From NCBI GenBank assembly GCA_050013235.1, contig JBEKFQ010000008.1, positions 34,690 through 98,689 on the forward strand: DNA of 64,000 bases, written 5' to 3'. A program made the translations under genes and the position numbers. The stretch's first letter is position 1; each line of letters opens with the position of its first letter. The notes below the pieces were generated by a model. That model was not told the origin of the DNA, ran no database searches, and was given only the letters and a program-made list of their open reading frames with translations. Of this stretch, positions 1 to 8,136 are shown in pieces. The DNA comes from RH-AL1 sp050013235. GTDB taxonomy: Bacteria; Pseudomonadota; Alphaproteobacteria; Rhizobiales; Beijerinckiaceae.

Positions 1-747
1 GATGCGCGCGCCGCCGGCGGGGATCGCGCGCAGGCGCTCGAGGCCTACCGCCAGGCCCTGACACTCGATCCCGCAGATCTCCATGGTGCCGCGCTAAAGA
101 TCGCCACGCTCGATTCCGCCACGCTTCCCTCGCAGGCACCGCCGGCCTATGTCAGTGCCCTGTTCGATGAATATGCCCCGCGGTTCGAGGCACATTTGAC
201 CGGGAAGCTCGGCTATTGCGGCCCGGCGGATCTCGCCGGCGCTTTGGCGGAACTCGGCCGCACGCGTTTCGCCCATGCGATCGATCTCGGATGCGGCACC
301 GGCCTCGGCGGCGTGGCGTTTCGCCCCATGGTGTCCAAGCTGACGGGCGTCGATCTTTCCCCCAAAATGATCGAGGCGGCGGAAGCCAAGGGCATTTACG
401 AAAGGTTGGAGACTAAGGATATTCTCGCTTTTCTCCAAGACGAACCCACGGAGAGCGCCGGCTTGATCTTGGCCGCCGATGTCTTCATCTATCTCGGCGA
501 CCTCGCGCCCGTGCTGTTCGAAGCCGCGCGGGTGCTGCCCAAGGACGGCACGCTGGCCTTTACCGCGCAGCGCTGTTCCACCGGCATCGAAGTCGGCCCA
601 GACCTGCGTTTCGCGCATTCCTCGACCCTGATATCGGATGTTCTGACGCGTTGCGGCTTCCGTATATTGATGCTGCGCGAGCATAGCGCGCGCCGCGAGA
701 AAGGGAGCGATGTGCCGGGTCTGTTAGCCGTTGCCGCGCGGGCCTAG
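1..747 (+). CDS. TPR-containing SAM-dependent methyltransferase (5' end outside window)
   Basis: The frame is open from base 1, so the gene starts upstream of the window. The first ~30 visible residues look like the end of a TPR motif (AxEAYRQALxLDPAD). They are followed by YVSALFDEYAPRFEAHL, the usual lead-in of COG4976-type TPR methyltransferases. The Rossmann class I methyltransferase fold shows the SAM-binding motif DLGCGTGLGG and an acidic strand-2 end (LTGVDLSPKMIEAA). These proteins transfer a methyl group from S-adenosylmethionine, but the substrate is not known for this subfamily. The stop codon is followed two bases later by a palindromic repeat (750-791). Function is firm at the level of methyltransferase only. 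Confidence 0.85.
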   Translation, partial: DARAAGGDRAQALEAYRQALTLDPADLHGAALKIATLDSATLPSQAPPAYVSALFDEYAPRFEAHLTGKLGYCGPADLAGALAELGRTRFAHAIDLGCGTGLGGVAFRPMVSKLTGVDLSPKMIEAAEAKGIYERLETKDILAFLQDEPTESAGLILAADVFIYLGDLAPVLFEAARVLPKDGTLAFTAQRCSTGIEVGPDLRFAHSSTLISDVLTRCGFRILMLREHSARREKGSDVPGLLAVAARA

Positions 748-749
748 AC

Positions 750-791
750 CATGTCCCGAAAAAGTTGCGGACTTTTTCGAGTGAGGACATG
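750..791 (+). repeat. Palindromic repeat family A, copy 1
   Basis: Nested inverted repeat. The outer arms are CATGTCC and GGACATG; the inner arms are CGAAAAAGT and ACTTTTTCG around a short TGCGG loop. It starts two bases after the methyltransferase stop codon. Further copies lie at 38312-38355 and 61707-61750. About 45 bp beyond the outer arm also resemble the other copies (TTAGCAAGA, then a GATTTTC-like stretch), and this tail runs up to the start codon of the next gene. It may act as a transcript-end hairpin; this is inferred from position and shape. Confidence 0.85.
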
Positions 792-839
792 CCCTTGCTC
801 CTTAGCAAGAGAGCGATTTTCTGTCGCTTCGATATCTAG

Positions 840-3344
840 ATGACGCAGGCCGCCGTATCGTCAGAGCTTTTGCCGCCACGCTTCCGTGAGTGGTTTTCGG
901 CGCGGGGTTGGGCGCCCCGCCAACACCAGCTCGATCTCCTCGCCGCCGCGCAAGGTCAAGAGAATGCACTGCTGATTGCCCCGACGGGCGCCGGCAAGAC
1001 ATTGGCCGGCTTTCTGCCCACCCTCATTGATCTTGCCCGGCCCGCCAACCGCTCCCGCCTGCACACGCTCTATATTTCCCCGTTGAAAGCGCTGGCGATC
1101 GATGTCGAGCGCAATCTCGGGCGCCCGCTCGCCGATCTCAAACTTCCTATTCGCGTCGAAACGCGCACGGGCGACACATCCGCCGCCAAACGGAAGCGCC
1201 AGCGCGTCAATCCGCCCGATATTTTATTGACCACGCCGGAACAATTGGCCTTGTTGTTGGCGAGCCCCGATGCGGAGCCTCTCTTTTCCGATCTGCGCCG
1301 TGTCGTGCTCGACGAACTTCATGCGATCACGGCCTCGAAACGCGGCGATCTTCTCGCGCTCGATCTCGCGCGGCTGCGCGCCATTGCGCCGATGATGCGC
1401 GCGACGGGGCTTTCGGCAACGGTGCGCGACCCGGAAGAGCTGCGCCGCTGGCTCGTGGCGCAAGCGTCACGCGGCAGCATGGCGGAGCTGATCGTCGCGC
1501 CGCCGGGCGCCCCAGCCGATCTCACCATTTTCGACACGGAGGAACATCTGCCCTGGGCCGGCCATTCCGCGCGCCATGCGCTGACCGGCATTTACCAGGC
1601 GATCAAAGCCGCGCGGATGACCCTCGTCTTCGTCAATACCCGCGCGCAGGCGGAATTTGTGTTTCAACAACTCTGGAGCCTCAATGAGGACAATCTGCCC
1701 ATCGCCCTCCACCACGGTTCGCTCGATGCCTCGCAGCGCCGCCGCGTGGAAGAAGCTATGGCGGCGGGAAAATTAAAGGCCGCGGTTTGCACCTCGACGC
1801 TCGATCTAGGCATCGACTGGGGCGATGTGGATCTTGTCGTCAATGTCGGCGCGCCCAAGGGGTCGAGCCGCCTGATGCAGCGGATCGGCCGCGCCAACCA
1901 CCGGCTCGACGAGCCCTCCCGCGCCATCCTCGTGCCCGCCAATCGCTTCGAGGTGCTGGAATGCCGCGCGGCGGTGGATGCCGCTTTGCTCGGCGAGCAG
2001 GATACGGCCGTGGCCCGCGCTGGCGCGCTCGATGTGCTGTGCCAGCATATTTTGGGCATGGCCTGCGCCGGGCCGTTCGACGCGGACGCGCTTTATGCCG
2101 AGGTGATCAGCGCCGAGCCTTATGCCGGGCTCACGCGCGAGACCTTCGATCGCGCGCTTGCCTTCGCGGCCCACGGCGGTTATGCGCTGGCGGGCTACGA
2201 ACGGTTCGCCAAGATCAAGCAGACGCCCGAGGGCACTTGGCGCATCGCCAATGGGCGGGTGGCGCAAGCCTATCGCATGAATGCCGGCACGATTGTCGAG
2301 GCTGCCTCGCTCAAGGTGCGGCTGGTGAAGGGAAATACCGATACCGCGCGCAGCTATACCGGCCCGCTGCGGCGTGGCGGCCGGGTGCTCGGCGAGATTG
2401 AGGAAGGCTTTCTGGAAACGCTGGCGCCGCGCGACACGTTTTTGTTCGGTGGCGAAATTCTGGCGCTGCAAGCCATTGTCGAAAACGAGGCCCTGGTGTC
2501 GCGCGCGGCCTCCGAGACCCCCAAGGTGCCGAGCTACGCCGGCGGTAAATTTCCGCTCTCGACCTATCTCGCCCAGCGCGTCCGTGCTTTGCTCGCCGAT
2601 CCCGCGCAATGGCACCGGCTGCCGCTTCAAGTCGCGGAATGGTTGGCGCACCAACAAGCGCGCTCGGCCTTGCCGCCGCCGGGCGATCTCTTGGTGGAAA
2701 CGTTTCCGCGCGGCGGCAAATATTATCTGGTTTGCTATCCCTTCGAAGGCCGCTTGGCGCATCAGACGCTCGGCATGCTGCTGACGCGCCGGCTCGAACG
2801 GGCCAGGCAGAAGCCGCTGGGCTTCGTCGCCAGCGATTATGCTTTGGGCATCTGGGGCGCGAGCGACATGGGGACGGCGATCGCCAAGGGGCGCCTCTCG
2901 CTGGAAGAGCTGTTCGCGCAGGACATGCTGGGTGACGATTTGGAGAGCTGGTTGCAGGAATCGGCGATGATGAAGCGTACCTTTCGCCAATGCGCCGTGA
3001 TATCGGGCCTGATCGAGCGGAATTTCATCGGCAAGGAAAAGAACGCGCGGCAAGTCACGGTCTCGACGGATTTGATCTACGATGTGTTGCGCCGTCACGA
3101 GCCAGGCCATATTCTGCTCCAAGCGGCGCGCGCGGACGCCGCCACCGGCCTGCTCGACCTCGACCGGCTCGCCGCCATGCTCTCGCGCATCAAGGGCCGG
3201 ATCCTGCATAAGGGTCTCGACCGGATCTCGCCGTTGGCCGTGCCGGTCATGCTCGACATCGGCCGCGAACCCGTGCATGGCGAGGGCCGCGAGGGGATTT
3301 TGGCGGAAGCGGAAGCGGAGATGATCAGGGAGGCGGGGGCATGA
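840..3344 (+). CDS. Ligase-associated DNA damage response DEXH-box helicase (Lhr-like)
   Basis: Superfamily 2 DNA helicase of the Lhr group, 834 aa, the length expected for the type found beside the ATP-dependent repair ligase in Alphaproteobacteria. Motif I is APTGAGKTL (~res 42-50), motif II is LDELHAI, motif III GLSAT, and motifs V/VI are STLDLGIDWG and QRIGRANH. The C-terminal half is the Lhr winged-helix/beta-barrel region. In this family the ATPase unwinds DNA or RNA-DNA hybrids during damage repair. PdeM follows 40 bp downstream, as in known modules, but ligase and exonuclease genes are not visible here. The start is the first possible ATG after an in-frame stop, has no clear Shine-Dalgarno and abuts the tail of repeat family A. 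Confidence 0.92.
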   Translation: MTQAAVSSELLPPRFREWFSARGWAPRQHQLDLLAAAQGQENALLIAPTGAGKTLAGFLPTLIDLARPANRSRLHTLYISPLKALAIDVERNLGRPLADLKLPIRVETRTGDTSAAKRKRQRVNPPDILLTTPEQLALLLASPDAEPLFSDLRRVVLDELHAITASKRGDLLALDLARLRAIAPMMRATGLSATVRDPEELRRWLVAQASRGSMAELIVAPPGAPADLTIFDTEEHLPWAGHSARHALTGIYQAIKAARMTLVFVNTRAQAEFVFQQLWSLNEDNLPIALHHGSLDASQRRRVEEAMAAGKLKAAVCTSTLDLGIDWGDVDLVVNVGAPKGSSRLMQRIGRANHRLDEPSRAILVPANRFEVLECRAAVDAALLGEQDTAVARAGALDVLCQHILGMACAGPFDADALYAEVISAEPYAGLTRETFDRALAFAAHGGYALAGYERFAKIKQTPEGTWRIANGRVAQAYRMNAGTIVEAASLKVRLVKGNTDTARSYTGPLRRGGRVLGEIEEGFLETLAPRDTFLFGGEILALQAIVENEALVSRAASETPKVPSYAGGKFPLSTYLAQRVRALLADPAQWHRLPLQVAEWLAHQQARSALPPPGDLLVETFPRGGKYYLVCYPFEGRLAHQTLGMLLTRRLERARQKPLGFVASDYALGIWGASDMGTAIAKGRLSLEELFAQDMLGDDLESWLQESAMMKRTFRQCAVISGLIERNFIGKEKNARQVTVSTDLIYDVLRRHEPGHILLQAARADAATGLLDLDRLAAMLSRIKGRILHKGLDRISPLAVPVMLDIGREPVHGEGREGILAEAEAEMIREAGA

Positions 3345-3384
3345 AAGCGACGAGGGCCGGGCATCGCGGGTCGGGCGCTTTTTC

Positions 3385-4125
3385 ATGAGCGCTTCGGCCC
3401 TATCTCGTCAGCCATTGCGCGAAAAGCTCATCGCCCTTCACGGACGGACCTTCCTGGTCGATCCCTCCGGCGCGTTGTATTGGCCGGACGAGCAGATGCT
3501 CGTGGTGGCGGATCTCCATCTGGAAAAAGGCTCGGCCTATGCGGCGCGGCGGGTGTTTTTGCCGCCTTACGATACCACGTCGACGCTGGCGGCGCTGGGC
3601 GCCGTTATCGCCCGGCTCATACCCAAACGCGTGGTCGCCCTGGGCGATAGCTTTCACGATTGTCTCGGCGCGGGGCGCATGCCGGCCCATGATGCGCAGG
3701 CGCTCCGCGCGCTCCAGGCGGGGCGCGATTGGCTCTGGATCGCCGGCAACCACGATCCCGTGGCGCCGGGTTTGGAGGGCGATCATGCCCAGGACTTGAC
3801 GCTCGGCCCGATCCACTTCCGCCATGAGCCGCGCGCGGGTGTTCAAGAGGACACGAGTGCGGGCGAGATCGCGGGCCATCTCCACCCCGTGGCTCGCGTG
3901 GCGGGCCGCTCCGGCGTGCTGCGCCGTCGCTGTTTTGTGTCGGACACCAAACGTTTGATCCTGCCCGCCTTCGGCGCCTATACCGGCGGCCTCAATATTC
4001 GCGACGCCGCCTTCGCCGCGCTCTTTGGGCCTCGAGAGGTCCAAGCCCACATGCTCGGCCGCGATGCCGTTTACACCGTCGCGCGCAAACAATGTCTGGC
4101 GGAGGCGCCGGGATTGGGACGGTGA
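3385..4125 (+). CDS. pdeM: Ligase-associated DNA damage response endonuclease PdeM
   Basis: Calcineurin-like metallophosphoesterase, 246 aa. Metal-binding motifs are in the expected order: ADLHLEKG (DxH), LGDSFHD (GDxxHD), IAGNHDP (GNHD) and AGHLHP (GHxHP). PdeM proteins are Mn-dependent nucleases/phosphodiesterases that accompany the Lhr-type helicase and ATP-dependent ligase of the bacterial repair module. The gene follows the helicase by 40 bp on the same strand, so co-transcription is likely. Its end is 4 bp from the convergent immunity-like gene. The ATG is not preceded by a strong Shine-Dalgarno, so coupling to the helicase is possible. Confidence 0.9.
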   Translation: MSASALSRQPLREKLIALHGRTFLVDPSGALYWPDEQMLVVADLHLEKGSAYAARRVFLPPYDTTSTLAALGAVIARLIPKRVVALGDSFHDCLGAGRMPAHDAQALRALQAGRDWLWIAGNHDPVAPGLEGDHAQDLTLGPIHFRHEPRAGVQEDTSAGEIAGHLHPVARVAGRSGVLRRRCFVSDTKRLILPAFGAYTGGLNIRDAAFAALFGPREVQAHMLGRDAVYTVARKQCLAEAPGLGR

Positions 4126-4129
4126 GCGA

Positions 4130-4843
4130 CTACCACTTGTTGATCGGCTCGATGGCGTCCTGCATGGCCTTAGACACCGTGAGATGTTCGGGATTGTTGA
4201 CATCGAATGTCTCATCCGTCGCCGCCATGAAAAGACTGCCATCCTCGCGCGTCTGCTGAATGGCTTGCGGCGGCGGCGTGATCTGGCTCGCGAGTTCGCG
4301 CGGCAAAAGCACCATCCAGCCGGCGAAAATCGGAAGTTTGTTTCTCTTTGACATCATGAAATTCCGGTCGAGCGCCCCGGGATGAGCGTTGGAATATTTA
4401 GGATCGAACGCGTCGGCGGTCGCGAAAAGGATTTTTTTGAACAGGCTGAAGCTGACCAGGTGCGGATTTGGAGCAACTTCAAGCGCTGTATGAAACCAGA
4501 TCTTGTTATATTGTTCGGTCCCTGCCCTTAAAAAAATATTCAAATCATCGGGACGCCAAACGTTTTCATATCCGTTGGTTGTCGCGCCAAAGGTATAGAA
4601 TGGTTCCGAACCATCTTCTGTTTTTCTATTGGCCCAATAATGTAGCGATGTTTCAATCATTCGCACATCGGGTTTCAGTGGGGTTGGGCTATCGCCTTCC
4701 ATCATTGAAAACCATTTGCTCATCAACGGATCGATTTGGCCGAGAGAATCGAGAAGCTTCACGAAACGGGTCGCGATTTCGGGAATCGACTCGCGTTTAT
4801 CCTTTAAATTCGCGGAGATGCTGAACCATGGAACATTAAACAT
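4130..4843 (-). CDS. Imm52-like immunity protein of a polymorphic toxin
   Basis: 237 aa, no signal peptide or membrane segment. The N-terminal layout resembles the Imm52 family: WFSISANLKDKRESIPEIA, then LLDSLGQIDPLMSKWF, and a later GWMVLLPREL segment. Imm52 proteins are predicted to neutralise Tox-REase-5 nuclease toxins. The gene upstream on the same strand (ends at 4868, 24 bp away) encodes such a domain, which strongly supports the call. Toxin followed closely by its immunity gene is the usual order. The gene is less GC-rich than its neighbours, with AT-rich codons such as AAA, ATT and TTT, consistent with acquisition. The family name is from recall of the pattern, not a search. Confidence 0.6.
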   Translation of the reverse strand: MFNVPWFSISANLKDKRESIPEIATRFVKLLDSLGQIDPLMSKWFSMMEGDSPTPLKPDVRMIETSLHYWANRKTEDGSEPFYTFGATTNGYENVWRPDDLNIFLRAGTEQYNKIWFHTALEVAPNPHLVSFSLFKKILFATADAFDPKYSNAHPGALDRNFMMSKRNKLPIFAGWMVLLPRELASQITPPPQAIQQTREDGSLFMAATDETFDVNNPEHLTVSKAMQDAIEPINKW

Positions 4844-4867
4844 ACATTGACTCCCTTATGGAAGGTT

Positions 4868-5494
4868 TTACGATTTGGAATTGCGTGGCGTACCCGCCGT
4901 GATCATCGGGAGGTGAAAGACATCGATATTCGTGAGATCCTTGAATTCCTCTTGCGCTAACGGGACAGCCTTTTCGTCCTGAAAAAGATAAACGTCGCGC
5001 CGCCCGGTGCCTTTGACGCCTGCGTTCTGCCTGGTCGCTTGGCCCAGAAATCCGCCCCTGTCCTTCCACCATTGATATGGGATGAGCGAAGAATATGAGC
5101 CGCCTTTAAACTCGATCATGTCACCGGCCTTCCATCTGCCTTGGGGATCGTCTTGTTGCGCGCAATCGTCATAATATACCCCATGATAGAGAATAGCTTC
5201 TCCGGGCTGCAGTGGATTGAGCGAGTTTACGTAAGTGTGTCCGAAAATTTCATATGCGGTTCCTGAATCCTTTGAGCCGTGCGGCGTGTCCGGCCCTGGA
5301 TCGGGACACGGCCATTGATCGTCTCCCTCGCCTTGAGAGTCCCATGGAGGGGTATTGCCGGAGCCCGCGCTTCCGGATGAGGATCCTGGCCTTTGCACTG
5401 TCCTTGGCGTATCGGAGGAGCCAGCCGAAGCAGGCGGCGCCTGCGTTCCTGGCTTCGCGGCGGACGGTAGCGGCGGTGCCGCGGCTGACGGCAT
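4868..5494 (-). CDS. C-terminal part of polymorphic toxin, Tox-REase-5-like nuclease domain (frame separated from its N-terminus)
   Basis: The reading frame encodes a Pro/Ser/Gly-rich linker (first ~70 residues) and then a ~115-residue domain. It shows a DMIEFKGG segment (E-x-K, the catalytic core of restriction-endonuclease folds) and later FLGQATRQNAGV and VFHLPM, which fit the QAxRQ and final HxP pattern of Tox-REase-5. Such domains cleave nucleic acid in competing cells and need an immunity protein, here at 4130-4843. The ATG at 5494 is probably not a natural start. The Pro-rich linker continues directly from the frame of 5227-6027, so one frameshift near 5500-5520 splits a single gene. 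This could be decay or a sequencing error. Confidence 0.6.
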   Translation of the reverse strand: MPSAAAPPLPSAAKPGTQAPPASAGSSDTPRTVQRPGSSSGSAGSGNTPPWDSQGEGDDQWPCPDPGPDTPHGSKDSGTAYEIFGHTYVNSLNPLQPGEAILYHGVYYDDCAQQDDPQGRWKAGDMIEFKGGSYSSLIPYQWWKDRGGFLGQATRQNAGVKGTGRRDVYLFQDEKAVPLAQEEFKDLTNIDVFHLPMITAGTPRNSKS

Positions 5495-6027
5495 CGGCCA
5501 ATTCTAAATTGTGGTGGATGTGGAGCCTGGGGTTGCGGAACAGGAGGATTGGCGGTCGCCGATTCCGTTTCTTCACGTGGAGCGGTCTCGTCCATCCGGG
5601 ACGTATCCAAGAATACCGGCGTAACCGTCGCGGCATCCCCTTGCTGCCCAGATGAATACTCGCCGCTCGGCTTCCCGCTCCCGGCGGGAACACGGGGCTG
5701 TCCCGGAAATTTCAGCAGCGCGATTTGGGATTTTTCAAACCCCAGCTCTTGCATCAGCAGAGCGGGAGAAAATCCGGTGAAGAGAAATTGTTCGGCGGAA
5801 AACAGGTGGAAGGCATCGTCCGGGCCGTCGAGGCGCGGGAGGCGCGCGAAAGCCAGATGGAAATTGGCCTGGACCTTGTTCCCGCGCCGCCATTGCGCGG
5901 CCGCCGCCTGGAAGTGCCCGGTCAAGCCTGGCGGAATACGCCTGGTGGTGGCCGCGACGAGCGCAATGATGCGGTCGTGATCGCCTTCGACATTCAGCGC
6001 GGGAATGCCCGAGGGATCGGGCCGCAT
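5227..6027 (-). pseudogene. N-terminal part of the frameshifted toxin: conserved Rhizobiales domain plus Pro-rich linker
   Basis: Residues ~1-120 form a helical domain (NVEGDHDRIIALVAAT, then FHLAFARLPRL, then LLMQELGF) ending in PRVPAGSGKPSGEYSSG. This resembles a module at the N-terminus of various Rhizobiales hypothetical proteins. A Pro/Gln-rich linker follows to about residue 172 (near 5512). After that the frame turns Arg-rich and meaningless while the +2/-1 frame carries on the linker into the nuclease domain, so the true product spans 6027 to 4868. The ATG at 6027 is the only start in this frame after an upstream stop; coherent residues (FYPAIAFTDEGVVWGAGTVLA) before it suggest that the real N-terminus is also damaged. 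Confidence 0.6.
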
Positions 6028-6826
6028 TCGCGCGAGAACGGTTCCGGCGCCCCAAACGACGCCTTCGTCCGTGAAAGCTATAGCGGGATAAAAAGGGCGC
6101 GACGCCCGCCGCTTTTTTCAATTTTTTGCTAAATTATGAATCATCCGCATCCATCCAATATCTGGAATTACCGGATGCGCAGTATGGATTATAAATACAA
6201 TTCGTATAGAGGGGTCACGAAAACCCGTCTAGACATAAGTTATTTCAAGATATGTAAGTTTAGAGAAAATGCCTTTCGGGAGGTCAGTCTCTCACGCCCC
6301 AAAAAGCAGCGGATGGAGAGAATTGGCGATGAGCCATGCCTCACTGATGCGGCTCCAAGTGCCATCCTCCATCGCGCCGGACGTGAGGTTAAGCGCTGGC
6401 CTCTGGCTCCGTCGGGCCAAGGCTTACCGCGCGTTCCGCATAGGTGGACTCATGGTCAACCTCCAATATTCCAGCCCGTTGGGCTTATCTTTTTGGTGCC
6501 ACCATCAGGTAGCGCTACATATTTTGCCCGTTTGCACCGGTTGTCAATATAAATGCTATCCGGCGAATGGGCGATGCGGCGTCAGGGCGTAAGCCATGTT
6601 CAAGCTGGCCCGATTCGATGTGGCGAAAATAGTTTATGACAAAACATAAATGAGAATTGAAAAAACACCTGGCTGGTTTGGGCCGCCCTCATCCGTCGTC
6701 TTCCCGCCGCGACCGGATGCCGCGGCCAACCAATCGATGGGGCGGTCCGCGGCCTTGCCGCGAAATCTCCGGCCGGCTTTCCGGTCATTTCGCACGGCGT
6801 ATTTAGGCAAGGGTTTTTGCGCTCCC
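6028..6826. other. Gene-poor stretch of lower GC between the toxin locus and glycerate kinase
   Basis: About 800 bp with no convincing gene. The part from 6120 to 6260 is clearly AT-rich, unlike the flanks, and the open frames here are short with no recognisable domain or ribosome-binding site. It may hold the promoter of the toxin gene near its left edge and decayed foreign DNA, in line with the damaged toxin next to it. I see no tRNA, repeat array or transposase remnant that can be named. Confidence 0.5.
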
Positions 6827-8083
6827 TCACAGCACCAAGATCGCCCTAAAATCGTTGACGTTCGTCAGCGTCGGCCCGGTGATCACGCTATCGCCCAAGG
6901 CTTGGAAAAAGCCGTGACCGTCGTTGTTGGCGAGGCTGACGGCGGGATTGATGCCGAGCGCAAAGGCGCGAGCCAACGTGTCCGGACCGCAATAAGCGCC
7001 GGCGATTTCCTCGGCCCCGTCGACGCCGTCGGTATCGCCCGCCAAGGCGTGGATTTTGGCATTGCCTTGCAACGCAACCGCAAGCGCCAGCAAAAACTCC
7101 ACATTGCGGCCGCCGCGTCCGGTGCCGCGCAACGTCACGGTGGTTTCCCCGCCCGACAGTAACACGCACGGAGCGGCGAAGGGCTGGTTGCGCAAGGCGA
7201 CCTGGCGCGCGATCCCCGCCATCACCGTGCCGACGTCGCGCGATTCCCCCTCGAGACTATCGCCGAGAATATAGGGCGTGATGCCCTGCGCGCGCGCGAC
7301 TTCGGCGGCGGCCTCCAACGAGGCCTGCGGCGCGGCAATCAAGTGGAATTCGTAAGGCGGCAGGCTCGGATCGTCGGGCTTTGGCGTCTCGCCCTTGCCG
7401 GTTTCCAAGATATCGCGCACGCCGGCCGGCACGTCGATGCCATATTTCGCGATAATGGCGAGCGCATCCGCGCAAGTGGTCGGGTCGGGCACGGTGGGGC
7501 CGGAGGCAATATCGCCCGGCGCGTCGCCCGGCACGTCGGAAATCGAAAGCGTGACCACTTTGGCCGGCGCGCAAGCGGCGGCGAGGCGCCCGCCCTTGAT
7601 GCCGGAGAGATGGCGGCGCACGCAATTCATTTCCGTGATGGTGGCACCGCTTTTCAGCAAGGCCCGGTTTACCGCCTGCTTGTCCGCCAATGTCAACGGC
7701 GCAATCGGCAAGGGCAGCAGCGAAGAGCCGCCGCCCGAGATGAGCGCGATCACGAGATCGTCCGCGCTGAGGCCTTTCACCAGCTCCAGCATGCGCTTGG
7801 CGGCATCGGCGCCGGCTTGATCGGGCACCGGGTGGCTCGCCTCGACGATTTCGATGCTGTGGGTTTCCGCGCCATGGCCGTAGCGGGTGACCACAAGGCC
7901 GCTGAGCGGTCCTTGCCAATGGGCCTCGAGCGCTCGCGCCATTTCGGCGGAGGCCTTGCCCGCGCCAATCACCAGCGTGCGCCCCTTGGGCGGCGGCGGA
8001 AGCGAGGCTTCGATCGTCTTCATGGGATCGGCGGCGGCGATAGCGGCGTCGAACAAGGCGCGTAGAAAGGATTTCGGTTCCAC
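6827..8083 (-). CDS. gckA: Glycerate 2-kinase (MOFRL/DUF4147 family)
   Basis: 418 aa, cytosolic. It phosphorylates D-glycerate to 2-phosphoglycerate with ATP; in methylotrophs of this order it is a serine-cycle step, elsewhere it serves glyoxylate or tartrate use. Supporting motifs are LVIGAGKASAEMA near the N-terminus, LISGGGSSLLPLP, the PGDAPGDIASGPT loop, and the C-terminal MOFRL part with LSGGETTVTLRGTGRGGRN and LAGDTDGVDG. Older annotations call this family hydroxypyruvate reductase TtuD. It starts with GTG, 11 bp after the PodJ-like gene on the same strand, so it is probably co-transcribed; an inverted repeat spans the junction (8091-8136). Confidence 0.9.
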   Translation of the reverse strand: MEPKSFLRALFDAAIAAADPMKTIEASLPPPPKGRTLVIGAGKASAEMARALEAHWQGPLSGLVVTRYGHGAETHSIEIVEASHPVPDQAGADAAKRMLELVKGLSADDLVIALISGGGSSLLPLPIAPLTLADKQAVNRALLKSGATITEMNCVRRHLSGIKGGRLAAACAPAKVVTLSISDVPGDAPGDIASGPTVPDPTTCADALAIIAKYGIDVPAGVRDILETGKGETPKPDDPSLPPYEFHLIAAPQASLEAAAEVARAQGITPYILGDSLEGESRDVGTVMAGIARQVALRNQPFAAPCVLLSGGETTVTLRGTGRGGRNVEFLLALAVALQGNAKIHALAGDTDGVDGAEEIAGAYCGPDTLARAFALGINPAVSLANNDGHGFFQALGDSVITGPTLTNVNDFRAILVL

Positions 8084-8090
8084 GGATCAG

Positions 8091-8136
8091 ACTCTTAAAG
8101 AGAAGAGAGTTTCGGTCTCTCGCTCTTTAAGGGAGT
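8091..8136. other. Large imperfect inverted repeat spanning the podJ-like stop codon
   Basis: The arm beginning ACTCTTAAAGAG and running to GAGAG is followed by TTTCGGT and then CTCTCGCTCTTTAAGGGAGT, which pairs with the first arm with few mismatches. It covers the last codons of the PodJ-like gene and the junction to the glycerate kinase gene. There is no downstream T-run, so it could be an attenuator or an RNA-processing hairpin that lowers read-through into the kinase gene. Confidence 0.6.

Noticed and set aside
94..684. Long minus-strand open frame opposite the methyltransferase
   Set aside because: Low-complexity Gly/Arg/Glu composition typical of antisense frames in GC-rich genes; the plus strand has clear methyltransferase motifs.
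1806..3386. 526-aa minus-strand frame opposite the helicase
   Set aside because: Covers a gene with all helicase motifs and itself has no domain; a codon-bias shadow.
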